From Pseudomonadota bacterium (GTDB taxonomy: Bacteria > Pseudomonadota > Gammaproteobacteria > Pseudomonadales > Oceanobacteraceae), in contig JAIXHJ010000001.1 of NCBI GenBank assembly GCA_030145845.1, positions 186,001 to 250,000 on the forward strand: a stretch of DNA of 64,000 bases, read 5' to 3'. Both the position numbers and the translations under genes were made by a program. The notes below the pieces were generated by a model. That model ran no database searches. It was not told the DNA's origin and worked only from the letters and a program-made list of their open reading frames with translations. Numbering within the stretch: position 1 is the first letter of the stretch; each line of letters starts with the position of its first letter. Positions 35,633 through 45,436 of the stretch are shown piece by piece.

Positions 35633-36395
35633 CCTTCTCCAGCCAGCCGGCAATATCGCCGGCGATCTTTTCCCAGCCGGGTTCGGCCATCAGCCAGTGC
35701 GCATGACCGGCGTAACAGCGGTACTCTGCCTGCGCGTAACGGGCGGCGATGCGTTTATGCACGGCAGCCGGGGTAATATGATCCTGTGCGCCGCTGATCA
35801 CCAGTAACGGCTGCGTTACGGCAGCGGCGTCGACGGCACTGGCGTGGCGTGCATCCAGCAGCCAGAAACCAATTTCAAACGCGGCACGGCCGCTCTCATA
35901 ACACATGGCCTCAATGGCGGCGTCTGCCTGCGCTGCCGGCAGCCCGTTGAACAGCGCATAGCGGGCGGCCGCGGGGGACAGGCGGTTCGCTTTTTTCCAG
36001 AATCCCCAGCGCGCCATAACGCCGGCAAAGCTGCGTATCACCGACGGCGACAGGGCATGAATGCCGGCCGGGGAGGCTGGTGCCAGCAGCACGGCCTGAC
36101 GGCCCAGGCCACGGGCGCAGAGTATCTGGGCCAGCAGGCCGCCCATGGAGTGCCCGATCAGAACCGGTGGCTGTGGCAGGCTGCGGATCAGGGCTTCCAG
36201 ATCGGCGGCATAATCGAGCAGGCTGGTTGTGCCGAGGGCAGCAGCCGGTGGTTGTGTCTGATCGTGAAAACGCAGGGAAGGCAGATGACAGCGGTAACCG
36301 CGGACGCGAAAAAATTCGGCCAGCGGGGCTAATGCCGCCGGGGTACACCACATGCCGTGGATAAAGACGATATCGGTGGGGGTGGTGCTGTGCAT
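35619..36395 (-). CDS. Alpha/beta hydrolase
   Basis: The 258-residue protein has the fold's oxyanion segment HGMWCTPAALAPL, the nucleophile elbow GHSMGGLLAQ with the catalytic serine, the acid in SGAQDHITPAA and the C-terminal GHAHWLMAEPG histidine. The substrate is unknown, and no signal peptide is present. The gene is convergent with DUF599 and divergent from the FKBP gene. Confidence 0.85.
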   Translation of the reverse strand: MHSTTPTDIVFIHGMWCTPAALAPLAEFFRVRGYRCHLPSLRFHDQTQPPAAALGTTSLLDYAADLEALIRSLPQPPVLIGHSMGGLLAQILCARGLGRQAVLLAPASPAGIHALSPSVIRSFAGVMARWGFWKKANRLSPAAARYALFNGLPAAQADAAIEAMCYESGRAAFEIGFWLLDARHASAVDAAAVTQPLLVISGAQDHITPAAVHKRIAARYAQAEYRCYAGHAHWLMAEPGWEKIAGDIAGWLEKAEER

Positions 36396-36517
36396 GGCTG
36401 CTCCTTATTGTTATATGCCGCTGGGGTTATGTTTTATACGTCAGTGTCGCCGGTGCGTCCAGAGCATTCGCCTTTGACAGCCACTGCCGATAGAATCGCC
36501 GCACACAGGAGGACAAG

Positions 36518-36994
36518 ATGCTCGATATTATTCTGCTGGCGGTGATCGCCGGACTATTGATTTACGCCCTGCGCCGCGCCGGTGTGGGTGGTAAAAAGGC
36601 GCAGGAAAATATTGCCGGGGGCGAACGCTTTCTGGCTGAAAACCGTCAGCGTGAAGGCGTGCAGGAAACGGCCAGTGGGCTGCAGTATGAAGTGCTGCAG
36701 GCCGGCAGTGGTTCAGAGCACCCGGCGGCAACTGATCAGGTGCTGGTGCATTATCACGGCACGCTGCTGGATGGCACCGTGTTCGACAGCTCGGTGCAGC
36801 GGCAGCAGCCGATCGCGTTTCCGCTGAACCGCGTGATCGCCGGCTGGACCGAAGGCGTACAGCTGATGACCACGGGCGAAAAAACCCGCTTCTGGATTCC
36901 GGCAGCGCTGGCATACGGCAACCGTCAGGCGGGGAAGATTCCGCCGGGATCTTTGCTGATTTTTGAGGTCGAACTGCTGGAAATACAGCGCTGA
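36518..36994 (+). CDS. Membrane-anchored FKBP-type prolyl isomerase
   Basis: The 158-residue protein has an N-terminal hydrophobic segment (LDIILLAVIAGLLIYAL) and a C-terminal FKBP domain from about residue 70. Signature parts are VLVHYHGTLLDGTVFDSS, VIAGWTEGVQLM and PPGSLLIFEVELLEI. It would help protein folding at the membrane, with the domain probably outside the cytoplasm. An AGGAGGAC ribosome site precedes the ATG. The MtfA-like gene follows after 10 bases. Confidence 0.9.
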   Translation: MLDIILLAVIAGLLIYALRRAGVGGKKAQENIAGGERFLAENRQREGVQETASGLQYEVLQAGSGSEHPAATDQVLVHYHGTLLDGTVFDSSVQRQQPIAFPLNRVIAGWTEGVQLMTTGEKTRFWIPAALAYGNRQAGKIPPGSLLIFEVELLEIQR

Positions 36995-37004
36995 GGCGGA
37001 TGCT

Positions 37005-37838
37005 ATGACTCTGATTAACAGTCTGCTGCATGAACTGCAGGCGTGGCTTAATGGCCAGCAACCGGAATTACCCCTGTGGCAGCCTGAATGGTCGGAGTAT
37101 CTGCAGCGGCACGTGGCCTTTTACCGGCTGCTGAGTGACGACGAACAGGCACTGTTCCGTTACCGCATTCAGGTGTTTCTTGCCACCACCCGCATTGAAG
37201 GCGGCGTGGCAGTGGAAGTCACGGATGAAGACCGGCTGCTGGTCGGTGCCAGTGCCGTGATTCCGGTGTGGGCGTTTCCGGACTGGCATTACCTGAATGT
37301 CGACGGTATATTTTTATTGCCCGGACTGTTCAACACTCAGTTTGAATGCGGGCAGCCCGATTCGCTGATCGCCGGGCTGGTGGGGACCGGTCCGCTGAGC
37401 GGCAAACTGGCGCTGAGTAAACCGGATCTGCATGCCGGTTTCGATAATTCGCAGGATAAGCGCAATGTCGGTATCCATGAGTTCGCCCATCTGATTGATC
37501 TGGCCGACGGCACGATGGATGGCTTTCCGGAACGGCTGGAAAACTATCGTGTCAGCCAAGGCTGGTTTGCGCTGGTGCAGAAGAAAATTCATGAGATCGA
37601 ACGCGAACGCACCGGTATTTCCCGCTATGGCTCCACCAACCCGGCAGAATTTTTTGCCGTGGCGTCCGAGTACTTTTTTGAGCGCCCGGAGCTGATGGAA
37701 AAGAAACATCCGCAACTGTACCGCTGGCTGACGGAGTTCTACCACCAGAACCGGGCAGAGCAGGTGCGGTCGCTGCAGCGCTCCGCCGCTGCGCACCCGG
37801 GCGGGCATAGCGAAAAGAAAAATAAACATCACAAATAA
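37005..37838 (+). CDS. mtfA: MtfA-like zinc peptidase (M90 family)
   Basis: The 277-residue protein has the zinc-binding motif HEFAHLID near residue 150 with the downstream glutamate in EFFAVASEYFFE. This matches the MtfA/M90 family; in E. coli MtfA binds the Mlc repressor and acts on glucose uptake control. I chose the ATG at 37005, since the upstream extension lies in the FKBP gene. Confidence 0.88.
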   Translation: MTLINSLLHELQAWLNGQQPELPLWQPEWSEYLQRHVAFYRLLSDDEQALFRYRIQVFLATTRIEGGVAVEVTDEDRLLVGASAVIPVWAFPDWHYLNVDGIFLLPGLFNTQFECGQPDSLIAGLVGTGPLSGKLALSKPDLHAGFDNSQDKRNVGIHEFAHLIDLADGTMDGFPERLENYRVSQGWFALVQKKIHEIERERTGISRYGSTNPAEFFAVASEYFFERPELMEKKHPQLYRWLTEFYHQNRAEQVRSLQRSAAAHPGGHSEKKNKHHK

Positions 37839-37938
37839 AGATTGGCGGCTGCGGGGCTACGCCAGGTGCCCGATACCGGCTATTCTCACTATAATTAAGT
37901 GGTTATTCAGACCACTGCCTGAACGGGTGAGGCTTACT

Positions 37939-38646
37939 GTGCGTTTTCTGTTGCTGATTGCCGGGCTGATGTCCGGAATGTGGGTGTCGGCAGATACTGT
38001 CCGTCTGGGGACATTCCATATACCACTGCTGTCGGAATCGTCAGATAAGGGTGTCTTTGTTGATCTTGCCCGCGCCGTGGCGGCAGAAGCCGGGCTTGAG
38101 GTGCAGATCGTTCTGTTGCCGGCACAGCGTACGCGTGAAGCGTTTGCCGGCGGCCGTCTGGATGGTCTGTTTCCGGCGCTGGCGGTGGCGATGGAAACGG
38201 ATTACAGTGCCACCGCGTCGTTTAGCGACAAACGTATTTATGCCTTTACCCGCATTGATGAGCCGCTGATTACTGATGCTGAACAACTGAGCGGCAAGCG
38301 GGTCGGTTATACCGAAGGTTTTACCTATTCCAGTCGTCTGCTGAATGTCAGCGGTGCCCGTTATCACTCAACCATTACCGATCCGCAGAATATCCGTAAG
38401 CTGGTGGCCGGACGCATTGATGTGTTTCTTGGTGATGAAGTGTCGGCCCTGGCTGCCGCCCGTCAGCAGGGTGTGACGGACCGGATTCATCATGACAGTG
38501 GTCACCCTATGGCTCAGTACCCGGTATTTTTCGCCTTTCATAATGACGAACGGGGCCGGCAGCTGACGCAGCAGTTTAATCAGGCAATCAAGGCGCTGCA
38601 GGACAGCGGCGAACTGCAGCGTATTCTGCAGGTGCAGCAGCCGTAA
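37939..38646 (+). CDS. Periplasmic solute-binding family 3 protein
   Basis: The 235-residue protein starts with a signal peptide (FLLLIAGLMSGMWVSA). It then has the bacterial solute-binding family 3 layout: GVFVDLARAVAAEAGLEV, DGLFPALAVAMET and LSGKRVGYTEGFTYSSRLL. I prefer the GTG at 37939, since GTGAGG lies six bases upstream; a GTG at 37927 is possible. No ABC permease is next to it, so it may be an orphan or a sensor-like receptor. Confidence 0.75.
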   Translation: MRFLLLIAGLMSGMWVSADTVRLGTFHIPLLSESSDKGVFVDLARAVAAEAGLEVQIVLLPAQRTREAFAGGRLDGLFPALAVAMETDYSATASFSDKRIYAFTRIDEPLITDAEQLSGKRVGYTEGFTYSSRLLNVSGARYHSTITDPQNIRKLVAGRIDVFLGDEVSALAAARQQGVTDRIHHDSGHPMAQYPVFFAFHNDERGRQLTQQFNQAIKALQDSGELQRILQVQQP

Positions 38647-38658
38647 CCCGCCTGCAGA

Positions 38659-39195
38659 TTACTGGCGCTGGCTGATACGGATTTCAACTGTCTGTTCATC
38701 GTTACCCAGCCACAGGGTATCGTCTTCAATGGTCGCCTGCAGGCGCATGCTGCGGTCCGCCAGGTTATCCAGCTGAGAGACAGCGGCGGCATCCAGACTG
38801 AATACCTGCAGATTGCTGAAACGACGGCAGACCTTTTCCATACCTTCCCACCAGATATCGGCAGCACGGCCATGGTAACCATAAATTTTTACCTGCTGTG
38901 AACGGCCGCAGGCTTTACGGATACGTTTTTCATCCGGCTGTCCCAGTTCGATCCAGAGTTCGGTCTGATTATCCAGGCTGTGAGCCCACAGGTCGGGTTC
39001 GTCATCGTTGCTCAGGCCGCGGGTAAATTCCAGGTTGTCGGCGGCATTGAGGGCGAAAGCCAGCAGACGCACCATCATACGTTCGCTGGTTTCCGACGGA
39101 TGCAGAGCAATGGTCAGTGGGTAGGTTGCATAATGGTGCCGGTTCAGATCCGACACCATAAGTTCTGCTTTAAATACCGTGGCTTTGAGGGCCAT
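38659..39195 (-). CDS. yaeQ: YaeQ family protein
   Basis: The 178-residue protein matches YaeQ in length and sequence: MALKATVFKAELMVSDLNRH at the start, LWIELGQPDEKRIRKACGR in the middle. The family has a PD-(D/E)XK nuclease-like fold; its cellular role is not settled. I chose the ATG before ALKATVF; a longer start upstream is not supported. Confidence 0.9.
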   Translation of the reverse strand: MALKATVFKAELMVSDLNRHHYATYPLTIALHPSETSERMMVRLLAFALNAADNLEFTRGLSNDDEPDLWAHSLDNQTELWIELGQPDEKRIRKACGRSQQVKIYGYHGRAADIWWEGMEKVCRRFSNLQVFSLDAAAVSQLDNLADRSMRLQATIEDDTLWLGNDEQTVEIRISQRQ

Positions 39196-39299
39196 AAAAA
39201 TACCTGTTAAAAAAGATGCTATTGTACCTGAAACTGTTGCCGGGGTTGGTACCGGCTTGAAAGGGCTGTTATCCACAGACATAACACAGGGATAAAGAC

Positions 39300-40466
39300 A
39301 TGCTTACCGCACTGTCCATCAGTAATTACCGCTCAGTGCTCGACCTGACGATTCCGCTGGGCCGGCTGAATGTGATCACCGGCCCCAATGGCAGTGGTAA
39401 ATCCAATCTTTATAAAGCTCTGCGGCTGCTGTCTCAGGCCGGCCGTGGCGGGGTGGTCAGTGCGCTGGCGCAGGATGGCGGTATGAGCTCTGCCTACTGG
39501 GCCGGACCGGCGACGTTGTCACGGGCCATGCGTCAGGGTGAGGTGCCGGTGGAAGAGGTGGCGCAACGCAGCCCCCGCCGGCTGCGGCTGGGGTTTGCGG
39601 CGCAGGATTACGGTTACGCCATCAGCCTGGGTCTGCCGGAGCCGGTTTCCTGGCCGACGCTGTTCAGTGGCGATCCGGAAATTAAAGCTGAAAGTATCTG
39701 GCACGGCCCGCTGCTGCGCCGCTCGTCGGTGCTGGTGGAACGCAAAGGGCCGCTGGTGCGTGCCCGGAGCGGCAATGAATGGCGGGTGGTGAGTCAGCAT
39801 ATCGACAATTTTGATTCCATGTTTGATCAGGTTGCGGATGTGGAAAGCACAGCGGAACTGTTTCTGCTGCGTGAGAAAATCCGCCGCTGGCGTTTTTACG
39901 ATCATTTCCGCACCGACCGGGATGCGCCGGCACGTCAGCCGCAGCTGGGGACGCGTACGCCGGTACTGCATCACGACGGCCGTGATCTGGCGGCAGCGGT
40001 GTCCACCATTATGGAAATCGGTGATCAGCAGGCGCTGGACGACGCCATTGATTTCGCTTTTCCCGGTGCGCACCTGGAAGTGACCCGCAACCGTGAGGGA
40101 TTGTTTTATCTGCATTTTCACCAGCAGGGGCTGCTGCGGCCGTTGTCGGCAGCGGAACTGTCGGACGGTACCCTGCGTTATATTCTCTGGGTGGCGGCAC
40201 TGCTGACCCCCAGACCGCCGGAACTGATGGTGCTGAATGAACCGGAAACCAGCCTGCATCCGGATTTATTACCGGCGCTGGGACGGCTGATTCTGCATGC
40301 TGCGGAACACAGTCAGCTGTGGGTGGTGACTCATGCGCCACGCCTGATTGCCGCGCTGGAAGAAAGCGATGCCTGCCATGCCATACATCTGGAAAAAGAA
40401 CTGGGCTCGACTCAGGTTCCGGGTATTCATCCGCTGGACAGACCACCCTGGCAGTGGCCCGACTGA
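39300..40466 (+). CDS. AAA ATPase of the RecF/OLD-like type
   Basis: The 388-residue protein has an N-terminal ABC-type ATPase head with Walker A ITGPNGSGKSNLYKAL near residue 24. The signature region LSDGTLRYILWVAALL and Walker B-like LMVLNEPETSLHPDLL are near residues 280-320, followed by WVVTHAPRLIAALEE. No TOPRIM domain is visible. Such single-protein ATPases act in DNA repair or defence; the substrate is unknown. Confidence 0.82.
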   Translation: MLTALSISNYRSVLDLTIPLGRLNVITGPNGSGKSNLYKALRLLSQAGRGGVVSALAQDGGMSSAYWAGPATLSRAMRQGEVPVEEVAQRSPRRLRLGFAAQDYGYAISLGLPEPVSWPTLFSGDPEIKAESIWHGPLLRRSSVLVERKGPLVRARSGNEWRVVSQHIDNFDSMFDQVADVESTAELFLLREKIRRWRFYDHFRTDRDAPARQPQLGTRTPVLHHDGRDLAAAVSTIMEIGDQQALDDAIDFAFPGAHLEVTRNREGLFYLHFHQQGLLRPLSAAELSDGTLRYILWVAALLTPRPPELMVLNEPETSLHPDLLPALGRLILHAAEHSQLWVVTHAPRLIAALEESDACHAIHLEKELGSTQVPGIHPLDRPPWQWPD

Positions 40467-40583
40467 GCGGCTGACGGAGCAGGCCTGAGCCTTTTGCTGT
40501 TTCTGCGCCTGTGGCGCCGGCGTGATGGCGCTGTTACTATCGCTGCCCGCTGTGTCGTCCGGGTGTTTTTCACCGTTACTCTT

Positions 40584-41201
40584 ATGCCTGATTTACTGAT
40601 TCTTACGGCTTTTATTCCCACCTTCTTTTTTGTCTCCGTGACACCGGGCATGGCCATGACATTGGCCATGAGTACCGGTATGAGTATCGGGATGCGTGGC
40701 GCTCTGTGGATGTCGCTGGGGGAGCTGACTGCTCTGGGGATGGTCTCTACCTGTGCCGCGGTGGGCGTGGCCACGCTGATGCTGAATTTTCCGGCAGCCT
40801 TTCTGGCCTTCCGTATTGTTGGCGGCCTGTATCTGCTGTATCTCGGCTGGCAACTGTGGCATTCGCGCGGCAAGCTGGCGGTGGCCGGTCAGAGCCGCGG
40901 GCCGGTTGTGCCGGCTCAGCTGATGCGGCAGGGCTTTATTACCGCCGCTGCCAATCCGAAAGGCTGGGCTTTTCATGCCGTATTGTTGCCGCCGTTTCTG
41001 GATGCCGGCAAACCGTTTCTGGTGCAGTGGCCGGTTCTTTTATTCCTGATCCTGCTGATCGAATTTCTGTGCCTGATGCTGTACGCCGTGGGCGGCCGCA
41101 GTCTGGGCCAGTTCCTCAACAGCCACGGCCGGATACGCTTGTTAAACCGTATCTCCGGCGCGCTGATGGCACTGGTCGGCATCTGGCTGATGCTGGGCTG
41201 A
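40584..41201 (+). CDS. LysE-family amino acid exporter
   Basis: The 205-residue membrane protein has about six hydrophobic segments and the LysE/RhtB hallmark VSVTPGMAMTLAMSTGM near the N-terminus. FRIVGGLYLLYLGWQLW and AANPKGWAFHAVLLPPFLD follow. It would export an amino acid or a derivative. I chose the ATG before PDLLILT. Its stop is immediately followed by an integrase remnant. Confidence 0.85.
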   Translation: MPDLLILTAFIPTFFFVSVTPGMAMTLAMSTGMSIGMRGALWMSLGELTALGMVSTCAAVGVATLMLNFPAAFLAFRIVGGLYLLYLGWQLWHSRGKLAVAGQSRGPVVPAQLMRQGFITAAANPKGWAFHAVLLPPFLDAGKPFLVQWPVLLFLILLIEFLCLMLYAVGGRSLGQFLNSHGRIRLLNRISGALMALVGIWLMLG

Positions 41202-41204
41202 TCA

Positions 41205-41482
41205 GGAGCTTACGGCTTCCGGATTAACCGGGAATAAGTTTCCGGAAGGGCAGAGGACTCATATCCTGCGCCATACCTTCGCATCATATTTCATGATGAA
41301 CGGCGGCCCTGTCTTTTAGGAAATGGCCTCACGCTGCAAAAGGTACTCGGTCACTCCGATCTGAAGATGACCATGCGTTACAGTCATCTGTCCCCGGACT
41401 ATTTAAATCAGGTCTTGGACTTAAACCCGCTTAAAAGCTGCAGGCTTGGGGAAAGGGCTAGAGTGGTGGGGTTGTTTTATTA
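41205..41482 (+). pseudogene. Tyrosine integrase C-terminal remnant
   Basis: Two reading-frame pieces encode the C-terminal catalytic part of a phage-type tyrosine recombinase. The first has PEGQRTHILRHTFASYFMMN; the second has LTLQKVLGHSDLKMTMRYSH, with the catalytic tyrosine in MRYSH. A stop and frameshift around 41315-41333 separate them. The N-terminal two thirds are missing. It is a dead integrase and marks an old integration next to tRNA-Met. Confidence 0.8.
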
Positions 41483-42310
41483 GTCTTTGACGTCTTTTAA
41501 ATAGATGACGTAATTGTATGTGTTTGGATTTTTATTGTTTAGATATAGATATATATTTCTATCTAGTGTTATTTGTCTCTTTTCTTGCTCTATTTCTCTG
41601 CTGAAGTAGCCTAATTTTGAATATTTCAATATTGCTAATTCTTTTATTGAGGCTTTGTTTTTTTCATCTTTTTTAAAAAGAGATATGATATTGTCTATTG
41701 CTGTTCCATATTTTTCTTTTTGTTCTTTTAGTTTTCTTTCGCCTTTTTTATCGCATTCTTCTAAAACTATTTTTTGATGTTCGGGGCTTGGTAGTCCATA
41801 TAGACTTTCGTTGTTTCCAAAATCGTATACTTGCTTGATTAGTTTAGCACTATTCATTTCTCTTATTTCTTTTTGGTGGTTGCTAAGTCTTGTGTCACCG
41901 GTAAATGCGATTCCTTCAATGATCATCGTTTCGACTGTGTTTAGGTGTTCTATTAAAGATCTAAATTTTTTTAATTCTTCATTCTTTTCCTGTTCAAATT
42001 TATCTTCTTTTTCCTTTTTTATTAATAGTTCTTTTTTTCTATTGCTTGCTTGTATTGCCTGAAGTTTTATCCAAGTTGCTGCATTTATTACGACTTTCCC
42101 TATAAGTGCGCCGACAAAAAATCCGGTTACAAAAACTATAGGGACTAAGATTGCGGTTATTGTTTCGACCAATGCAAGCTTAGCGCGTAGTTGTGTGATG
42201 AGAAGATAGATTAAAAATAACCCTAAGCTAGAACCTGTGGCAAATATAAAGAGGTTCTTTGCGGATGTTTTTTCTTCGCTTAGGCTGAATAAATCCTTTA
42301 TATAACTCAT
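41480..42310 (-). CDS. AT-rich two-helix membrane protein with coiled coil
   Basis: The 276-residue protein has two hydrophobic segments (about residues 20-38 and 50-72) and a long Lys/Glu coiled coil (about 85-120). A C-terminal charged part ends in NPNTYNYVIYL. The gene is much richer in A and T than all its neighbours and uses AT-ending codons, a clear sign of transfer. It lies between the integrase remnant and tRNA-Met. I do not recognise a family; membrane topology and location would fit a phage or defence cargo gene, but that is a guess. Confidence 0.75.
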   Translation of the reverse strand: MSYIKDLFSLSEEKTSAKNLFIFATGSSLGLFLIYLLITQLRAKLALVETITAILVPIVFVTGFFVGALIGKVVINAATWIKLQAIQASNRKKELLIKKEKEDKFEQEKNEELKKFRSLIEHLNTVETMIIEGIAFTGDTRLSNHQKEIREMNSAKLIKQVYDFGNNESLYGLPSPEHQKIVLEECDKKGERKLKEQKEKYGTAIDNIISLFKKDEKNKASIKELAILKYSKLGYFSREIEQEKRQITLDRNIYLYLNNKNPNTYNYVIYLKDVKD

Positions 42311-42323
42311 TCCATTTCCATGT

Positions 42324-42362
42324 AAAAAACCCCGCCAAGTTAGTGCTTGCTAACCGGGCAGG
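42324..42362 (-). terminator. tRNA-Met terminator
   Basis: On the minus strand, after the tRNA, CCCTGCC and GGCGGGG can pair around a loop and are followed by TTTTTTACATGG. It ends the tRNA transcript before the AT-rich gene. Confidence 0.65.
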
Positions 42363-42374
42363 GTTCAGAATAAG

Positions 42375-42451
42375 TGGTAGCAATGGGCAGACTTGAACTG
42401 CCGACCCCAGCATTATGAATGCTGTGCTCTAACCAGCTGAGCTACATTGCC
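42375..42451 (-). tRNA. tRNA-Met (CAT)
   Basis: The 77-base minus-strand sequence folds as a cloverleaf. The acceptor arm GGCAATG pairs with CATTGCT (first pair G-U). The anticodon stem CAGCA/TGCTG has loop TTCATAA with anticodon CAT, and the T arm has loop TTCAAGT. CCA is encoded. Similarity to elongator tRNA-Met is clear. The 3' side neighbours an AT-rich gene and an integrase remnant, suggesting use as an attachment site. Confidence 0.92.
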
Positions 42452-42623
42452 ACGTCAACCTGAGGGTTGTGCCTCTCAAGTGGCGCGTATTATGCCAAGA
42501 TTTCCGGGCCTGTCAAACACTTTTTTCTGATATTTATCAAAGAGTTACCGGAAGGCTTCAGAACACCGTCGTAAACGGCCTGACGGCAGCGGTATCGGCG
42601 GCCGCCAGGCCGGATGGCGGGCA

Positions 42624-42649
42624 TAAAAAAGCCCTGCCGGGGGCAGGGC
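42624..42649 (-). terminator. Terminator of cysDN
   Basis: On the minus strand GCCCTGCC / GGCAGGGC forms a strong 8 bp stem, followed by TTTTTTATG. It lies about 50 bases past the cysN stop. Confidence 0.85.
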
Positions 42650-42697
42650 CGGATTCAGTGGCCTCGGCGTCTGCCGGGGCCGCTGGCAGGCGGGGCA

Positions 42698-44305
42698 TCA
42701 GATGATGCCGGCTTCCTGCAGGTCAGCGATCAGGCTGTCGAGTGTTTCATGATCGGCGGCCAGACTGAGGTCGGCGTGGTCGGCTCCACCGGGTACCAGC
42801 GCGACCAGGCCGGCCGCTTTCAGGAACTGAGCACTGTCGTTGCTGGCAACGGCGGCCACACGCCCCATTTCGAACAGGCGACGGTCCAGTGCCTGGGCGA
42901 TGGCTTGCGGTTCAACGGCGTTGATGGCGATTACGGCCGGTTTCTGGCTGAAGCGGCGTGCTTTCTCTTCTGCCGTGACCAGACGGTCATCTTCTGAGTC
43001 GTTGGCAGCACCAACGATCATGCCGGCACCGATGGTGACGTTGCTCATGCGGTCGATGATGATGAAGGCACCGGTGCCTGGAATCTTACTGTACGGGTCA
43101 AAGGGTACGGCTTTATCCAGCGACACTTCGGCCAGCGCGATTTCGTTCAGTTTCACCTCGTCGGCCTGACTCTGTTGCAGCGTGTTGACGTCCACCAGAT
43201 GGTGGATTTTGCTGATGGTGCCGGCGGTGGCGCCGGAAGCAAACTTGAGGTTATAAGGCTTGCCCGGAATCAGCGGCTGTTCGGTCATCCATACGATGTT
43301 GGCGTTGAGCTTGCTGCCGACGACAGGCAGGTCGTCGATCTTGACGATCACATCGCCACGGCTGATATCAATTTCGTCTTCCAGCGTCAGGGTGACGGCC
43401 TGACCGGCGAAGGCTTCGTCGAGATCGCCATCGAAGGTAACGATGCGTTCAACCCGGCTGGTTTTCTGCGATGGCAGCGCCATGATGGTGTCGCCCGGAT
43501 GAATGGTGCCGGCAGCGATGGTGCCGCAGAAACCACGGAAATCCAGGTTCGGACGGTTGACGTACTGCACCGGTAAACGGAAGTTTTGCAGGTTTTTGTC
43601 CTTGGCGACTTCCACAGTTTCCAGAATTTCCATCAGCGTCTGGCCGTCGTACCACGGGCTGCGGGCGGATTTTTCCACCACGTTGTCGCCATCAAGGGCG
43701 GACATCGGCACGAAGTAGATGTTTTCCAGGTGCAGCTTCTGCGCGAATTCCAGATAGTCTTCACGGATGCGGTTGAAGGTGGCTTCGTCGAAATCCAGCA
43801 GATCCATTTTGTTGACTGCCACCACCACGTGCTTGATGCCCAGCAGGGAGGCGATAAAACTGTGGCGTTTGGTCTGGGTCTGCACGCCGTAGCGGGCGTC
43901 GATCAGGATAATCGCCAGGTCACAGGTGGATGCGCCGGTGGCCATGTTGCGGGTGTACTGTTCGTGTCCTGGGGTGTCGGCAATGATGAACTTGCGTTTG
44001 GCAGTACTGAAGTAGCGGTAAGCCACGTCAATGGTAATGCCCTGTTCGCGTTCTGCCTGCAGACCATCGACCAGCAGGGCGAGGTCCGGGCGGTCGCCGG
44101 TGGTGCCGACTTTGGCGCTGTCTTTGGTGACGGATGCCAGCTGATCTTCATAGATCATTTTGGAATCATAAAGCAGGCGGCCGATGAGGGTGGATTTACC
44201 GTCATCGACGTTACCGCAGGTCAGGAAACGCAGCAGTTCTTTGTTTTCGTGTTGCTTCAGATACTCGAGAATATCAGATGCAATCAGGTCGGATTGGTGA
44301 CTCAT
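42698..44305 (-). CDS. cysN: Sulfate adenylyltransferase GTPase subunit CysN with vestigial CysC tail
   Basis: The 535-residue protein has the GTPase motifs GNVDDGKST (P loop), DTPGHEQY and NKMD and the EF-Tu-like beta domains. With CysD it makes adenosine 5'-phosphosulfate. The last 75 or so residues resemble the start and end of an APS kinase domain ([20 protein letters not shown], then [11 protein letters not shown]). The kinase P loop (GLxGSGKST) is missing, so APS kinase activity is not expected. It overlaps cysD by one base. Confidence 0.93.
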   Translation of the reverse strand: MSHQSDLIASDILEYLKQHENKELLRFLTCGNVDDGKSTLIGRLLYDSKMIYEDQLASVTKDSAKVGTTGDRPDLALLVDGLQAEREQGITIDVAYRYFSTAKRKFIIADTPGHEQYTRNMATGASTCDLAIILIDARYGVQTQTKRHSFIASLLGIKHVVVAVNKMDLLDFDEATFNRIREDYLEFAQKLHLENIYFVPMSALDGDNVVEKSARSPWYDGQTLMEILETVEVAKDKNLQNFRLPVQYVNRPNLDFRGFCGTIAAGTIHPGDTIMALPSQKTSRVERIVTFDGDLDEAFAGQAVTLTLEDEIDISRGDVIVKIDDLPVVGSKLNANIVWMTEQPLIPGKPYNLKFASGATAGTISKIHHLVDVNTLQQSQADEVKLNEIALAEVSLDKAVPFDPYSKIPGTGAFIIIDRMSNVTIGAGMIVGAANDSEDDRLVTAEEKARRFSQKPAVIAINAVEPQAIAQALDRRLFEMGRVAAVASNDSAQFLKAAGLVALVPGGADHADLSLAADHETLDSLIADLQEAGII

Positions 44306-45213
44306 CAGAAGTAACCCTCTTGCTTTTTCTTCTCCATCGAACCGGATGAGTCGTGGTCGATGGCACGGCCCTGACGCTCGGAGGTGGTGGTCAGCAGCAT
44401 TTCCTGAATAATTTCCGGCAGCGTGGCGGCTTCAGATTCCACCGCGCCGGTCAGCGGGTAACAGCCCAGCGTACGGAAGCGCACGGATTTCATCTGTGGC
44501 ACTTCGCCTTCGGCCAGTGGCATACGGTCGTCGTCGACCATAATCAGCATGCCGTCGCGCTCGACGACCGGCCGTTCGGCGGCAAAATACAGTGGCACCA
44601 GCGGAATGTCTTCAAGGTAGATGTACTGCCAGATGTCCAGCTCAGTCCAGTTCGACAGCGGGAATACGCGGATGCTTTCGCCTTTGTTGACCTTGCCGTT
44701 GTAGATGTTCCACAGCTCCGGACGCTGGTTTTTTGGGTCCCAGCGGTGCTTGCTGTCACGGAAGGAGTACACGCGCTCTTTGGCACGGGATTTCTCTTCA
44801 TCGCGGCGCGCACCGCCGAAGGCAGCATCAAAACCATACTTGTCCAGCGCCTGTTTCAGCGCCTGGGTTTTCATCACGTCGGTGTGTTTGGAGGAGCCGT
44901 GAGTAAAAGGGCCGATGCCCTGGGCGACGCCTTCCTGATTGGTGTGCACGATCAGGTCCATGCCAATCTCTTTGGCCATTTTGTCGCGGAACTCGATCAT
45001 TTCGCGGAATTTCCACGTGGTATCGACGTGCATCAGCGGGAAGGGCGGCTTGCCCGGGTAAAAGGCTTTGCGTGCCAGGTGCAGCATCACGGCAGAGTCC
45101 TTGCCGATGGAGTACAGCATCACCGGGTTATCAAACTCGGCAGCGACTTCGCGGATGATATGGATACTCTCCGCTTCAAGCTGTTTTAAGTGGGTCAGGT
45201 TGTAGTCTGTCAT
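44305..45213 (-). CDS. cysD: Sulfate adenylyltransferase small subunit CysD
   Basis: The 302-residue protein belongs to the PP-loop ATP pyrophosphatase family: [20 protein letters not shown] near residue 35 and [20 protein letters not shown] in the middle. It forms adenosine phosphosulfate from sulfate and ATP with CysN. The start codon follows GGAACAAG. cysN begins within the cysD stop. Confidence 0.95.
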   Translation of the reverse strand: MTDYNLTHLKQLEAESIHIIREVAAEFDNPVMLYSIGKDSAVMLHLARKAFYPGKPPFPLMHVDTTWKFREMIEFRDKMAKEIGMDLIVHTNQEGVAQGIGPFTHGSSKHTDVMKTQALKQALDKYGFDAAFGGARRDEEKSRAKERVYSFRDSKHRWDPKNQRPELWNIYNGKVNKGESIRVFPLSNWTELDIWQYIYLEDIPLVPLYFAAERPVVERDGMLIMVDDDRMPLAEGEVPQMKSVRFRTLGCYPLTGAVESEAATLPEIIQEMLLTTTSERQGRAIDHDSSGSMEKKKQEGYF

Positions 45214-45436
45214 CTTGTTCCGATGGCTCCCGGGGATAGTAAGACGGGCAGTTTTAATGGCGGAAAATATATCAAGACGTCAGGCATAAAAGAAGGTTGG
45301 CGTAATAACGTTTGGCTATATGCATATGGAGACTTGCAACAGCCTGTTTGCACTGTGGCACAGGCAGGTAATACCCTTCAGCCCGGTCCGCACAACGGAC
45401 TTTCTGTTTTGATTGATCAGCTGAGGAAACCGCGCC

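Noticed and set aside
41205..42451. Attachment-site direct repeats flanking the tRNA-Met element
   Set aside because: I looked for a copy of the tRNA 3' end near the integrase remnant and found none.
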